From Amarobacter sp035326025 (GTDB taxonomy: Bacteria; Chloroflexota; Dehalococcoidia; Tepidiformales; Tepidiformaceae): 17,444 nt of DNA. Location of the stretch: positions 1 to 17,444 of the forward strand of contig DAOKYT010000057.1 of the NCBI GenBank assembly GCA_035326025.1, read 5' to 3'. A program made the translations under genes and the position numbers. This document shows, in pieces, positions 5,887-12,493 of the stretch (position 1 is the first letter of the stretch; each line of letters begins with the position of its first letter). The notes beneath the pieces were generated by a model. That model made no database searches. It had not been told where the DNA came from and was given only the letters and a program-made list of their open reading frames with translations.

Positions 5887-7623
5887 TCAGAGCGTGGAGA
5901 GGCGCGCGGCCAGCGGGAGGCGGCGGTCGCGGCCAAAGGCCCGGGGGGTAATCTTCACCCCTGGCGGCGCCTGCCGCCTCTTGTACTCGTTCCGATCGAC
6001 CATCGCGACAACCCGGCGGACCGTGGCCTCGTCGAATCCGGCCGCGATGATCTCGTCTATTGTGCGGTCGTCCTCCACGTAGGCCTCGAGGATGGGGTCG
6101 AGCACCTCGTATGGCGGGAGCGTGTCCTGGTCGACCTGGTTGGGCTTCAGTTCGGCGCTGGGCGGCTTCACGATGACGTGCTCGGGGATGAGGCCGGTGC
6201 CGGCCTTCTCATTTCGCCAGCGGGCCAGGCGGTAGACGAGCGTCTTTGGCACATCCTTGATGACGGCGAAACCGCCGGCCATGTCGCCGTAGAGCGTGGC
6301 GTAACCGGTCGCGAGCTCGCTCTTGTTGCCGGTGGTAAGCGTAATGAACCCGAAGGCATTGGCGAGCGTCATGAGGATGTTGCCGCGCTGGCGGGCCTGG
6401 ATGTTCTCCTCGGCGGTCCCGATATCGCGGCCCTCGAACGCATCGGCGAGCATGTCGAGCATCGCCGCGTGTGCCGGCTCGATCGGGATGGTGAGGTAGC
6501 GGATACCGAGATTTTCGGCGAGCGCGCGGGCGTCGTCGCGGCTGTGCTGGCTGGAGTAGCGGCTCGGCATCGAGACGCCGGCCACGTTCTCCGCGCCGAT
6601 GGCATCGACGGCGATGGCCGCCACGACGCTGGAGTCGATGCCGCCCGAAAGCCCAACGACGGCCTGCCGGAAGCCGGTCTTGGCGAGGTAGTCACGCGTG
6701 CCGAGGACCAGGGCCTCCCAGACCTCCTCTTCATCACAGAGATGGGGGGCAACGGGCCCTGCTCCGGGCTGGCGGGTGGAGACAGGCGCGGGCCAGCCGA
6801 GGTCAACGAGCTCCGTGCCCGTATGGCCATCGCGTTCGCGGAGCTCGACACGGCGGCGCGGGTCGTGGAGGCGCCGCTGGACCACCGCGTCGAGGTCGAT
6901 TTCGATGGCCAGGAGGGTTTCGCGGAACTGCGGGCCGCGGGCGAGGACCTGCCCCTCGGCATCGACCACGAGCGAGGCCCCATCGAAGACGAGCTCATCC
7001 TGTCCCGCGACCGCGTTCAGGTAGGCGACGGCCACCAGGTTGTCGGATGCGCGGGTGGCGATCATCTTTTCGCGCCCCTGGGCCTTTCCGCGGTGATAGG
7101 GCGAGGCATTGATGTTGATGCAGAGCTCGGCGCCGCCGAGGGCGAGCGCATCGAGTGGCGTGCCGGGGTACCAGATGTCCTCACAGATGCTGACCCCGAA
7201 CGTGACGTCGCCCGCGGTATAGATGGGAATGCGCTTGCCGGCGGCGAAGTAGCGCTCCTCATCGAAGACGCCGTAGTTGGGCAGGCGGCGCTTGTGGTAC
7301 GTGTCGACCCAGTGGCCATTCGCGATGATCGCGGCCGCGTTGTAGGCGTCGCCGTTCATCCAATCGACAAAGCCAACGATCGCGATGATGTCGCGGACCG
7401 TCGGCGCGAGGGATGCGACGGCCTGGTGCGAGGCCTCGCAAAAGGCGCGCCGGAGGACAAGGTCCTCGGGCGGATAGCCGGTGACGGCGAGTTCGGGGAA
7501 GGCAACGATGGCGCAGCCGGCTTCGCGGGCCTCGGCGATGCGCGCGGAGATGGTTTCGATGTTTCCCCGGATATCGCCGACGGTTGTGTCGATCTGGGCG
7601 AGCCCGATGCGGACGGTCCTCAT
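5887..7623 (-). CDS. nadE: Glutamine-dependent NAD+ synthetase
   Basis: This 578-residue enzyme makes NAD+ from nicotinic acid adenine dinucleotide using ATP and glutamine. The N-terminal nitrilase-type glutaminase domain shows the catalytic triad: Glu44 (AFPEL), Lys111 (YHKRRLPNYGVFDE) and Cys147 (GVSICEDIWYP). It releases ammonia that is channelled to the C-terminal synthetase domain. That domain has the ATP-pyrophosphatase P-loop GLSGGIDSS and the TTGNKSELATGY and YGDMAGGF motifs. Length is normal for the two-domain type. I chose ATG 7623 because similarity begins there (RTVRIGLAQIDTTVGD) and a -10-like TATACT ends six bases upstream, which suggests a leaderless mRNA; no Shine-Dalgarno is visible. 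It stands alone, transcribed divergently from the zinc-ribbon gene. A rhodanese pseudogene lies beyond its 3' end. Confidence 0.95.
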   Translation of the reverse strand: MRTVRIGLAQIDTTVGDIRGNIETISARIAEAREAGCAIVAFPELAVTGYPPEDLVLRRAFCEASHQAVASLAPTVRDIIAIVGFVDWMNGDAYNAAAIIANGHWVDTYHKRRLPNYGVFDEERYFAAGKRIPIYTAGDVTFGVSICEDIWYPGTPLDALALGGAELCININASPYHRGKAQGREKMIATRASDNLVAVAYLNAVAGQDELVFDGASLVVDAEGQVLARGPQFRETLLAIEIDLDAVVQRRLHDPRRRVELRERDGHTGTELVDLGWPAPVSTRQPGAGPVAPHLCDEEEVWEALVLGTRDYLAKTGFRQAVVGLSGGIDSSVVAAIAVDAIGAENVAGVSMPSRYSSQHSRDDARALAENLGIRYLTIPIEPAHAAMLDMLADAFEGRDIGTAEENIQARQRGNILMTLANAFGFITLTTGNKSELATGYATLYGDMAGGFAVIKDVPKTLVYRLARWRNEKAGTGLIPEHVIVKPPSAELKPNQVDQDTLPPYEVLDPILEAYVEDDRTIDEIIAAGFDEATVRRVVAMVDRNEYKRRQAPPGVKITPRAFGRDRRLPLAARLSTL

Positions 7624-7629
7624 GGCGCG

Positions 7630-7635
7630 AGTATA
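7630..7635 (-). promoter_or_regulatory. -10 element for a leaderless nadE transcript
   Basis: TATACT on the minus strand matches TATAAT at five of six positions and is separated from the nadE ATG by only CGCGCC. Initiation 6-7 bases downstream would begin at or next to the A of the ATG. No convincing -35 box is visible 16-19 bases upstream. Confidence 0.5.
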
Positions 7636-7672
7636 CTTCGCCGCCGGCACCGGGCTTCACGCCAGCATGGGG

Positions 7673-7699
7673 GAATCCCGTAGGCGGGTCCCCGGATTC
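7673..7699. repeat. Imperfect inverted repeat between divergent nadE and zinc-ribbon genes
   Basis: GAATCC (7673-7678) is mirrored by GGATTC (7694-7699). Inside it CCCG (7677-7680) faces CGGG (7685-7688) around TAGG. It could be a short REP-like palindrome or an operator; no second copy is present in the window. Confidence 0.35.
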
Positions 7700-7753
7700 A
7701 CGAGCGCGTGGATTCATGCGACGCTGGGCCTGGTGGCGCTTTGAGGTAGGGAG

Positions 7754-7951
7754 ATGTCTCGAAGCAGAAGTCCGGTCCAGAGTCCATGCCCGCTGTGCGG
7801 GCGGGTGACGCGTGCGCATTCGCGCATTGTGGTCGCCGATGTCGAACCCGCCGGGGCCCGGCGGAGCCGCTACGCAACCGTGATTTGTCGAGATTGCGCG
7901 TTTGCGATGGTGCTCCGCTCGGAGGCAGCCGCGCTGCGGGCGGCCAGTTAG
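7754..7951 (+). CDS. Small zinc-ribbon protein
   Basis: Sixty-five residues with two CxxC pairs: CPLC at 12-15 and CRDC at 45-48. They flank an Arg-rich, beta-prone middle (HSRIVVADVEPAGARRSRYATVI). Spacing and pattern fit a single four-Cys zinc ribbon. GAGG at 7743-7746 lies 7 bases before ATG 7754 and serves as a Shine-Dalgarno. No catalytic residues are evident, and nucleic-acid or protein binding is the usual role of such ribbons, but nothing here shows which. A strong inverted repeat begins 12 bases after the stop, followed by the glgC promoter, so it is probably a monocistronic gene. That both Cys pairs are intact argues for real coding over a chance frame. Confidence 0.6.
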   Translation: MSRSRSPVQSPCPLCGRVTRAHSRIVVADVEPAGARRSRYATVICRDCAFAMVLRSEAAALRAAS

Positions 7952-7962
7952 CGGAACGAAAA

Positions 7963-7996
7963 GGGGGCTGTTCATCCGTGACGGATGGCGGCCCCC
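7963..7996 (+). promoter_or_regulatory. Nested inverted repeat with a perfect 15-bp palindrome at the glgC promoter
   Basis: CATCCGTGACGGATG (7973-7987) is a perfect 7-1-7 palindrome. It is enclosed by GGGGGC (7963-7968) and GCCCCC (7991-7996). As RNA it would form a strong hairpin after the zinc-ribbon gene, but no U-tract follows. As DNA it overlaps the candidate -35 of glgC, so a repressor operator is equally possible. Confidence 0.5.
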
Positions 7997-8008
7997 GGTG
8001 CGTAGAAT
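7978..8008 (+). promoter_or_regulatory. Candidate glgC promoter
   Basis: TAGAAT (8003-8008) is a five-of-six match to the -10 consensus. A weaker GTGACG (7978-7983) lies 19 bases upstream, inside the palindrome. Transcription would begin near 8015, about 20 bases before the glgC start. Confidence 0.45.
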
Positions 8009-8035
8009 GGCCCCAGCGAACAAGAGGGGTCCTGC

Positions 8036-9325
8036 ATGAACAACGTCCTCGCGATGATCCTGGCCGGGGGCCAGGGAGACCGCCTCTCCATCCTGTCGGA
8101 ACAGCGCGCGAAGCCGGCGGTGGTGTTTGGGGGGCAGTACCGGATCGTGGATTTCGTGCTCAGCAACTGCGGGAACAGCGGCATCACCAAGGTTGCCATC
8201 CTGACGCAGTACCGGCCGCGCTCGCTGTTCAACCACATCGGCGCCGGGCGCGCCTGGGGGTTCGACACGCCCGAGGGCGGCATCCAGATCCTTCAGCCCT
8301 ACCTCGGCCGGGCCGATGCCGACTGGTACCAGGGAACGGCCGACGCGGTTTACCAGAACCTGTACGTGATCGAGGAATCGCGCGCGCGCGAGGTGCTCAT
8401 CCTGGCGGGCGACCACATCTACCTCACGTCGTACCGGAATATGGTGGCCTACCACCGAAGCCAGGGGGCCGACGCGACCGTCGCGGTCTACCAGGTGCCA
8501 CGCGAGGAGGCGCACCGCTTCGGCGTCCTGGACCTGGATGGAAACGGGCGTGTGACGGACTTCCAGGAGAAACCGGCGCAGCCGCGAGGCCAGTGGGCCT
8601 CGATGGGCGTGTACGTGTTCAACAAGGATGTGCTCGTCGAACAGCTCCAGGAGGATGCCGACCTCGGCGAGGCGAGCGCGCACGATTTCGGCCGGGACAT
8701 CATCCCCCGCATGTACGGTTCGCACCGGGTGTTCGGCTACCAGTACCAGGGGTACTGGCGCGATGTCGGGACTGTCGAGAGCTACTGGGCGGCGCACATG
8801 GACCTGCTGAGCCCAAACCCGCCACTGAACCTGGACGATCCCGACCTGCGACTGAGGACGTCCGGCGCGCTGCTGCCGCCGGCACGATTCGGCGCACGCG
8901 CAACGGTGCGCGAAGCGCTCATCTCACCGGCGGCCTATGTCGCCGGGGAGGTCTCGCGCTCGGTGATCTCCCCCGGGGTGGTGATCGAGGAAGGGGCGGT
9001 CGTGCGTGATTCGGTCATCCAGCACCGCTGCGTGATTCGCTCGGGCGCGGTCATCGACCGCGCGATCCTCGACAAGGAGGTAACGGTGGGCCGCGAGAGC
9101 GTGGTGGGCGAAGGCACGAGCAACATCCCGAATTTCGACCGGCCGGACATCGTGAACGCGGGCATCACCATCGTTGGCAAGCGCGTCACGATCCCATCGG
9201 GGCTGCGGGTGGGCCGGAACGTCGTTATCGGCCCGGGGGTACACGACGAGTTGATGGACCAGGCGATCCTCGAAAGTGGTTCGACGGTGCACCCCACCCA
9301 GATGCCACTTCACCTGTTTGTCTGA
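8036..9325 (+). CDS. glgC: Glucose-1-phosphate adenylyltransferase (ADP-glucose pyrophosphorylase)
   Basis: This 429-residue protein would form ADP-glucose from ATP and glucose-1-phosphate, the first committed step of bacterial glycogen synthesis. The N-terminal nucleotidyltransferase domain has the signature MILAGGQGDRLSILSEQRAKP (residues 7-27; the family usually has GTRL-PLT), the YRIVDFVLSNCGNSG motif, a WYQGTADAVYQN segment and a LAGDHIY metal-binding loop. The C-terminal third is a left-handed beta-helix of hexapeptide repeats (RSVISPGVVIEEGAVVRDSVIQ) ending in STVHPTQMP. The last turn reads HDELMDQAILESG, unlike enteric enzymes, so allosteric behaviour cannot be predicted. ATG 8036 follows AGAGGGG by about 6 bases. 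No other glycogen gene is nearby. A related sugar nucleotidyltransferase is the main alternative. Confidence 0.9.
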   Translation: MNNVLAMILAGGQGDRLSILSEQRAKPAVVFGGQYRIVDFVLSNCGNSGITKVAILTQYRPRSLFNHIGAGRAWGFDTPEGGIQILQPYLGRADADWYQGTADAVYQNLYVIEESRAREVLILAGDHIYLTSYRNMVAYHRSQGADATVAVYQVPREEAHRFGVLDLDGNGRVTDFQEKPAQPRGQWASMGVYVFNKDVLVEQLQEDADLGEASAHDFGRDIIPRMYGSHRVFGYQYQGYWRDVGTVESYWAAHMDLLSPNPPLNLDDPDLRLRTSGALLPPARFGARATVREALISPAAYVAGEVSRSVISPGVVIEEGAVVRDSVIQHRCVIRSGAVIDRAILDKEVTVGRESVVGEGTSNIPNFDRPDIVNAGITIVGKRVTIPSGLRVGRNVVIGPGVHDELMDQAILESGSTVHPTQMPLHLFV

Positions 9326-9329
9326 TCCC

Positions 9330-9722
9330 GTGCGGCTCTACACGCTGGAAGAAGCCCAGGCCGCGCTGCCCCACGTGATCCCGCTACTGGAGCGTATCCG
9401 CGCGGCGTATGTGGAGCTCCGGGCGCTGCAGGCCAGCCTGGCGGCCGACGTGCGCGGCGCAAGCGGCGACGGGAACCTCCTGGCAAACCCGTGGGATGCC
9501 GGCGGTTCGAACCGTGTCGGGGAGCTGAACCGGGAGCTCCAGCAAGCAGCGAGCGAGCTCGACCGGCGCGGTGTCGAACTCAAGGACCCGGAGAAGGGGC
9601 TTATCGACTTCTTCCACGAGCGCGACGGGCGAGTGGTGTACCTGTGCTACCTGCTCGGCGAGCCCGCGATCGAGCACTGGCACGAGCTTCAGGCCGGTTT
9701 CGCCGGGCGCCAGAAGCTCTGA
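9330..9722 (+). CDS. DUF2203 family protein
   Basis: A 130-residue protein begins at GTG 9330, four bases after the glgC stop. The N-terminal pattern RLYTLEEAQAALPHVIPLLERI begins a helical hairpin. A second helical segment (ELNRELQQAASELDRRGVELKD) leads to the conserved C-terminal block KGLIDFFHERDGRVVYLCYLLGE, then IEHWHELQAGFAGR. These are the hallmarks of DUF2203, a helical family of unknown biochemical role found in Chloroflexota, Deinococcota and Actinomycetota. Acidic and His residues of the last block (Asp, Glu, HWHE) could bind a metal, but this is inference. Close spacing suggests co-transcription with glgC. Confidence 0.8.
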   Translation: MRLYTLEEAQAALPHVIPLLERIRAAYVELRALQASLAADVRGASGDGNLLANPWDAGGSNRVGELNRELQQAASELDRRGVELKDPEKGLIDFFHERDGRVVYLCYLLGEPAIEHWHELQAGFAGRQKL

Positions 9723-9745
9723 CGGCCGAACGCCCGGGGAGGTGG

Positions 9746-9774
9746 GTGGCAGGCCCCGGCGCAGTAGCTACAAT
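9746..9774 (+). promoter_or_regulatory. Candidate promoter for the alpha/beta hydrolase gene
   Basis: GTGGCA (9746-9751, four of six to TTGACA), a 17-base spacer, and TACAAT (9769-9774, five of six to TATAAT). Transcription would start near 9781, leaving a 20-base leader containing GGGAG before ATG 9801. Confidence 0.5.
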
Positions 9775-9800
9775 CCGCGCACTACCGGCCGGGAGCAGCG

Positions 9801-10643
9801 ATGGCTACCGTCTACCCGATTCGTGACATCTTCGTCGAGGCGAATGGCCTTCGGCACCACTTGCTGGCGCGCGGCACTCCCGGGTCGCCCGTGGTGATGA
9901 TGATCCATGGCCTCGCGGGCCAGGCACACGTCTTCGATGGGATCGCCAACATCCTTGCGGCGAAGCATCACGTCTATTGTCTTGATGTGCGGGGACGCGG
10001 CGAGAGCGAGTGGGGCGCCCCCGAGCAGTACACGATCGACACGTATGTGGCGGACCTGGAGGCCATCCGCGAGGCACTCGGGCTCCAGCGGTTCGCGCTC
10101 GTGGGCACCTCGATGGGTGGACTGGTCGCGATGCAGTACGCGCCGAAGTACCCGGAGCGTGTGGAGCGCGCGGTGCTGAACGACATCGGCCCGGAGGTCG
10201 ACCCGGCAGGGGTACAGCGCATCCTCTCTTACGTGGGCAACGCGCCAGAGATGTTCGCCGGCATGAAGGCGGTGGTGAAGTACTTCCGCGAGCACTACGC
10301 GCCCATGGTCCAACACCTGGCGGACGACCAGCTCGTGGAGTTCGCACGCTACAACGTCCGCCGCAGCGACAGTGGCGTGTATGTATGGAAGATGGACCCG
10401 GCCATCCGCACGACTCCAGCGGCGCCTCCGGCTCTCGATCCGTGGGACGCATTCAAAGCGATGACCTGCCCGGTGCTCATCCTGCGGGGGGCGGAGAGCG
10501 ACGTGCTGAGCGCGGAGATTGCACGGAAGATGGTGGAGGCTTTGCCGGGCGCGAAGCTGGTGGAGGTCCCCGGGGTGGGCCATGCGCCGGTACTCACCGA
10601 ACCGGTGGCGGTGAAGGCGCTGGAGGAGTTCCTCGCCAGGTAG
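9801..10643 (+). CDS. Alpha/beta-fold hydrolase
   Basis: The 280-residue protein has the full alpha/beta hydrolase layout: an oxyanion-hole region MMIHGLAGQAHVFDG, a strand and turn YCLDVRGRGESEW, the nucleophile elbow GTSMGG with Ser104, a helical cap (about residues 130-205), the acid loop RGAESDVL with Asp234, and His261 in VPGVGHAPVL. The family includes esterases, lactonases, C-C bond hydrolases and haloperoxidase-like enzymes; the substrate cannot be read from the sequence. No signal peptide is present, so it is cytoplasmic. The start ATG 9801 has GGGAG 6 bases upstream. It has its own candidate promoter, and the next promoter (T-box leader) begins 9 bases after its stop, so it is probably monocistronic. 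Confidence 0.9.
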   Translation: MATVYPIRDIFVEANGLRHHLLARGTPGSPVVMMIHGLAGQAHVFDGIANILAAKHHVYCLDVRGRGESEWGAPEQYTIDTYVADLEAIREALGLQRFALVGTSMGGLVAMQYAPKYPERVERAVLNDIGPEVDPAGVQRILSYVGNAPEMFAGMKAVVKYFREHYAPMVQHLADDQLVEFARYNVRRSDSGVYVWKMDPAIRTTPAAPPALDPWDAFKAMTCPVLILRGAESDVLSAEIARKMVEALPGAKLVEVPGVGHAPVLTEPVAVKALEEFLAR

Positions 10644-10651
10644 ACGGGTTA

Positions 10652-10680
10652 TTGACAGCCGCTCGTGGCAGCCATACCTT
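10652..10680 (+). promoter_or_regulatory. Promoter of the T-box/trp operon
   Basis: A perfect TTGACA (10652-10657), a 17-base spacer, and TACCTT (10675-10680, three of six). Predicted initiation near 10687 falls just before the first conserved T-box stem I sequence, so position supports it despite the weak -10. Confidence 0.55.
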
Positions 10681-10686
10681 GATGGC

Positions 10687-10980
10687 TCAAACGAAGATTG
10701 GCGTTGATCGGGAAGAGTAGCCGGTCAGGCGAGCCTCCAGAGAACCGGGGACAGGTGAGAGCCCGGTGGCGGCGCGGCTGGTGAATGGACCCGGGAGCTC
10801 CGCAGCCGAACCCCACGGAAGTAGGTTGCGGCGGAGTGGCACCGTTATCGCAGCCAGGGCCCTCGCGGCACACGCCGCGGCGGCTGACAAGGGCCCGTGC
10901 GGCGAAATCCGCCCGGGAACAAAGGTGGCACCGCGAGAACCCCTCGTCCTTTGATGGCGAGGGGTTTTGTGTTCTCTGAG
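10687..10980 (+). ncRNA. T-box riboswitch responding to tRNA-Trp (specifier TGG)
   Basis: The leader senses uncharged tRNA-Trp and controls transcription of the operon below. Stem I shows the conserved GGGAAGAGTAG and CAGAGA elements and GGTGAGAGCCCGG. The specifier loop at 10783-10789 reads GAA-TGG-A, so the specifier codon is TGG at 10786-10788, the only Trp codon. The T-box core at 10921-10935 contains GGTGGCACCGCG. The antiterminator can be drawn exactly: CAAAGG (10920-10925) with CCTTTG (10948-10953), a 7-base TGGCACC bulge, and GCGAG (10933-10937) with CTCGT (10943-10947). The bulge UGGC would pair with GCCA-3', fitting the G73 discriminator usual for bacterial tRNA-Trp. The competing terminator reuses CTCG. 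After it, 10981-11087 is an untranslated leader ending in GAGGTAGAGG before trpB. Confidence 0.93.
10938..10970 (+). terminator. T-box conditional terminator
   Basis: AACCCCTCG (10938-10946) pairs with CGAGGGGTT (10958-10966) around an 11-base loop, followed by a T-rich run (TTTTGTGTT). The left arm includes CTCG, needed for antiterminator helix A2, and the loop contains CCTTTG of helix A1, so the two folds exclude each other. Confidence 0.9.
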
Positions 10981-11087
10981 CCGCAAGGCGCATCCACCGC
11001 GGAGACACAACGGAACGAGGCTGCATGGGGGTGGCTTCGCAACCGGCCCGGCAAGGGTGGAAACCACGTAGTTGAGGTAGAGGACCA

Positions 11088-12443
11088 ATGGCAACGCGCA
11101 AATTCTCCCTGGACGAGTCGGAACTCCCGACCCACTGGTACAACATCTCCGCCGACCTGAAGAACCCGCCGTCACCGCCATTGCACCCGGCGACGCACGA
11201 GCCGATCGGGCCCGAGGCGCTGGCGCCGCTCTTCCCCATGGAGCTCATCAAGCAGGAAGTCAGCACCGAGCGCTACATCCCGATCCCGGAGGAAGTGCGC
11301 GACATCCTCAAGATCTGGCGGCCGGCGCCGCTGATCAGGGCGACCTTCCTCGAAAAGGCGCTGGATACGCCGGCGCATATCTACTACAAGTACGAGGGCG
11401 TTTCGCCGAGCGGCTCGCACAAGCCCAACACGGCGGTGGCCCAGGCCTACTACAACAAGCAGGAGGGCGTGAAGCGGATCGCCACGGAGACCGGCGCGGG
11501 CCAGTGGGGCTCGTCGCTCGCCTTCGCCTGCAAGCTCTTCGGGCTCGAGTGCAAGGTGTACATGGTGAAGGTCTCGTACAACCAGAAACCATACCGGCGC
11601 TCGATGATGCGGGTGTGGGGCGGCTCGGTGGTGGCGAGTCCGAGCGACGAGACGAACTCGGGGCGCGGCATCCTTGCCGAGGACCCGGAGAGCCAGGGCT
11701 CGCTTGGCATCGCGATCAGCGAGGCGGTGGAGGATGCGGCGATGCGCGAGGATACGCGCTACTCGCTCGGCAGCGTGCTTAATCACGTGCTGCTCCACCA
11801 GACGGTCATCGGCCAGGAAGCCATGAAGCAGATGGAGATGGCTGGCGAGTACCCGGATGTGGTCATCGGATGCGCGGGCGGCGGTTCGAACGCGGCCGGG
11901 CTCCTGTTCCCGTTCCTGAAGGATCGGCTCGACGGCAAGAAGAACACCCGCTTCCTCGCGGTCGAGCCGGCGTCGTGCCCCAGCCTGACCAAGGGCGAGT
12001 ACCGCTACGACTTCGGCGATGTGGCCGGGCTGACGCCGCTCATGAAGATGTACACGCTCGGCCACACCTTCATGCCGCCCGGGATCCATGCCGGCGGACT
12101 GCGCTACCATGCGATGGCGCCGCTGCTCTGCCAGCTCTATGACGAAGGGTATATCGAGGCGAAGGCGTACCCGCAGAACCCCTGCTTCGAGGCGGCCACC
12201 CTGTTCGCCCAGACCGAGGGCATCATCCCCGCGCCCGAGAGCTCGCACGCGATCCGGGGCGCCATCGATGAGGCGCTGGCGGCGAAGGCGGAGGGCAAGC
12301 CGCGCGTCATCCTGTTCAACCTCAGCGGCCACGGCCTGCTCGACCTGCAGGCATACGATGACTACCTGGCGGGCAAACTGGTCGACGACCACTACCCGGC
12401 CGAAAAGGTCCGGGAAGCCATGGCGCACCTGCCGGTGATTTGA
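11088..12443 (+). CDS. trpB: Tryptophan synthase beta chain, TrpB2 type
   Basis: This 451-residue PLP enzyme belongs to the long TrpB2 branch rather than the canonical roughly 400-residue TrpB1. It has an N-terminal extension (LPTHWYNISADLKNPPSPPLHPAT) typical of TrpB2. The PLP Lys112 lies in PSGSHKPNTA, GAGQWG spans 136-141, and the glycine-rich phosphate loop CAGGGSN lies near 262. TrpB2 proteins can condense indole with serine and often act without tight TrpA contact, so indole salvage or stand-alone Trp synthesis are both possible; no trpA is in the window. GAGGTAGAGG just upstream of ATG 11088 supplies the Shine-Dalgarno. It is the first gene after the Trp T-box, which directly supports a role in Trp supply. 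Confidence 0.93.
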   Translation: MATRKFSLDESELPTHWYNISADLKNPPSPPLHPATHEPIGPEALAPLFPMELIKQEVSTERYIPIPEEVRDILKIWRPAPLIRATFLEKALDTPAHIYYKYEGVSPSGSHKPNTAVAQAYYNKQEGVKRIATETGAGQWGSSLAFACKLFGLECKVYMVKVSYNQKPYRRSMMRVWGGSVVASPSDETNSGRGILAEDPESQGSLGIAISEAVEDAAMREDTRYSLGSVLNHVLLHQTVIGQEAMKQMEMAGEYPDVVIGCAGGGSNAAGLLFPFLKDRLDGKKNTRFLAVEPASCPSLTKGEYRYDFGDVAGLTPLMKMYTLGHTFMPPGIHAGGLRYHAMAPLLCQLYDEGYIEAKAYPQNPCFEAATLFAQTEGIIPAPESSHAIRGAIDEALAAKAEGKPRVILFNLSGHGLLDLQAYDDYLAGKLVDDHYPAEKVREAMAHLPVI

Positions 12444-12493
12444 ACCGGCCGAACAGGCAGGGGAGGGCGGCCCCCTCGCAAGGAGTTGAGACC

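Noticed and set aside
5860..7683. A 600-codon open frame on the plus strand opposite nadE
   Set aside because: It is antisense to a clear NAD+ synthetase; high GC at third codon positions leaves long open antisense frames, and its translation has no domain pattern.
7259..8797. A 512-codon minus-strand frame spanning nadE, the intergenic region and glgC
   Set aside because: It overlaps two well-supported genes and the promoter region, with no recognisable motif; a GC-bias artefact.
9731..9758. GC-rich inverted repeat (CCGGGG/CCCCGG) after the DUF2203 gene as a terminator
   Set aside because: The stem is short, with a long loop and no U-tract, so the call is too weak to list.
11054..11068. 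A second T-box-like core, AGGGTGGAAACCACG, just before trpB
   Set aside because: It has one base too many for the UGGNACC bulge, no stem I or specifier of its own, and no terminator after it; it is more simply a GTGG/CCAC mini-hairpin in the leader.
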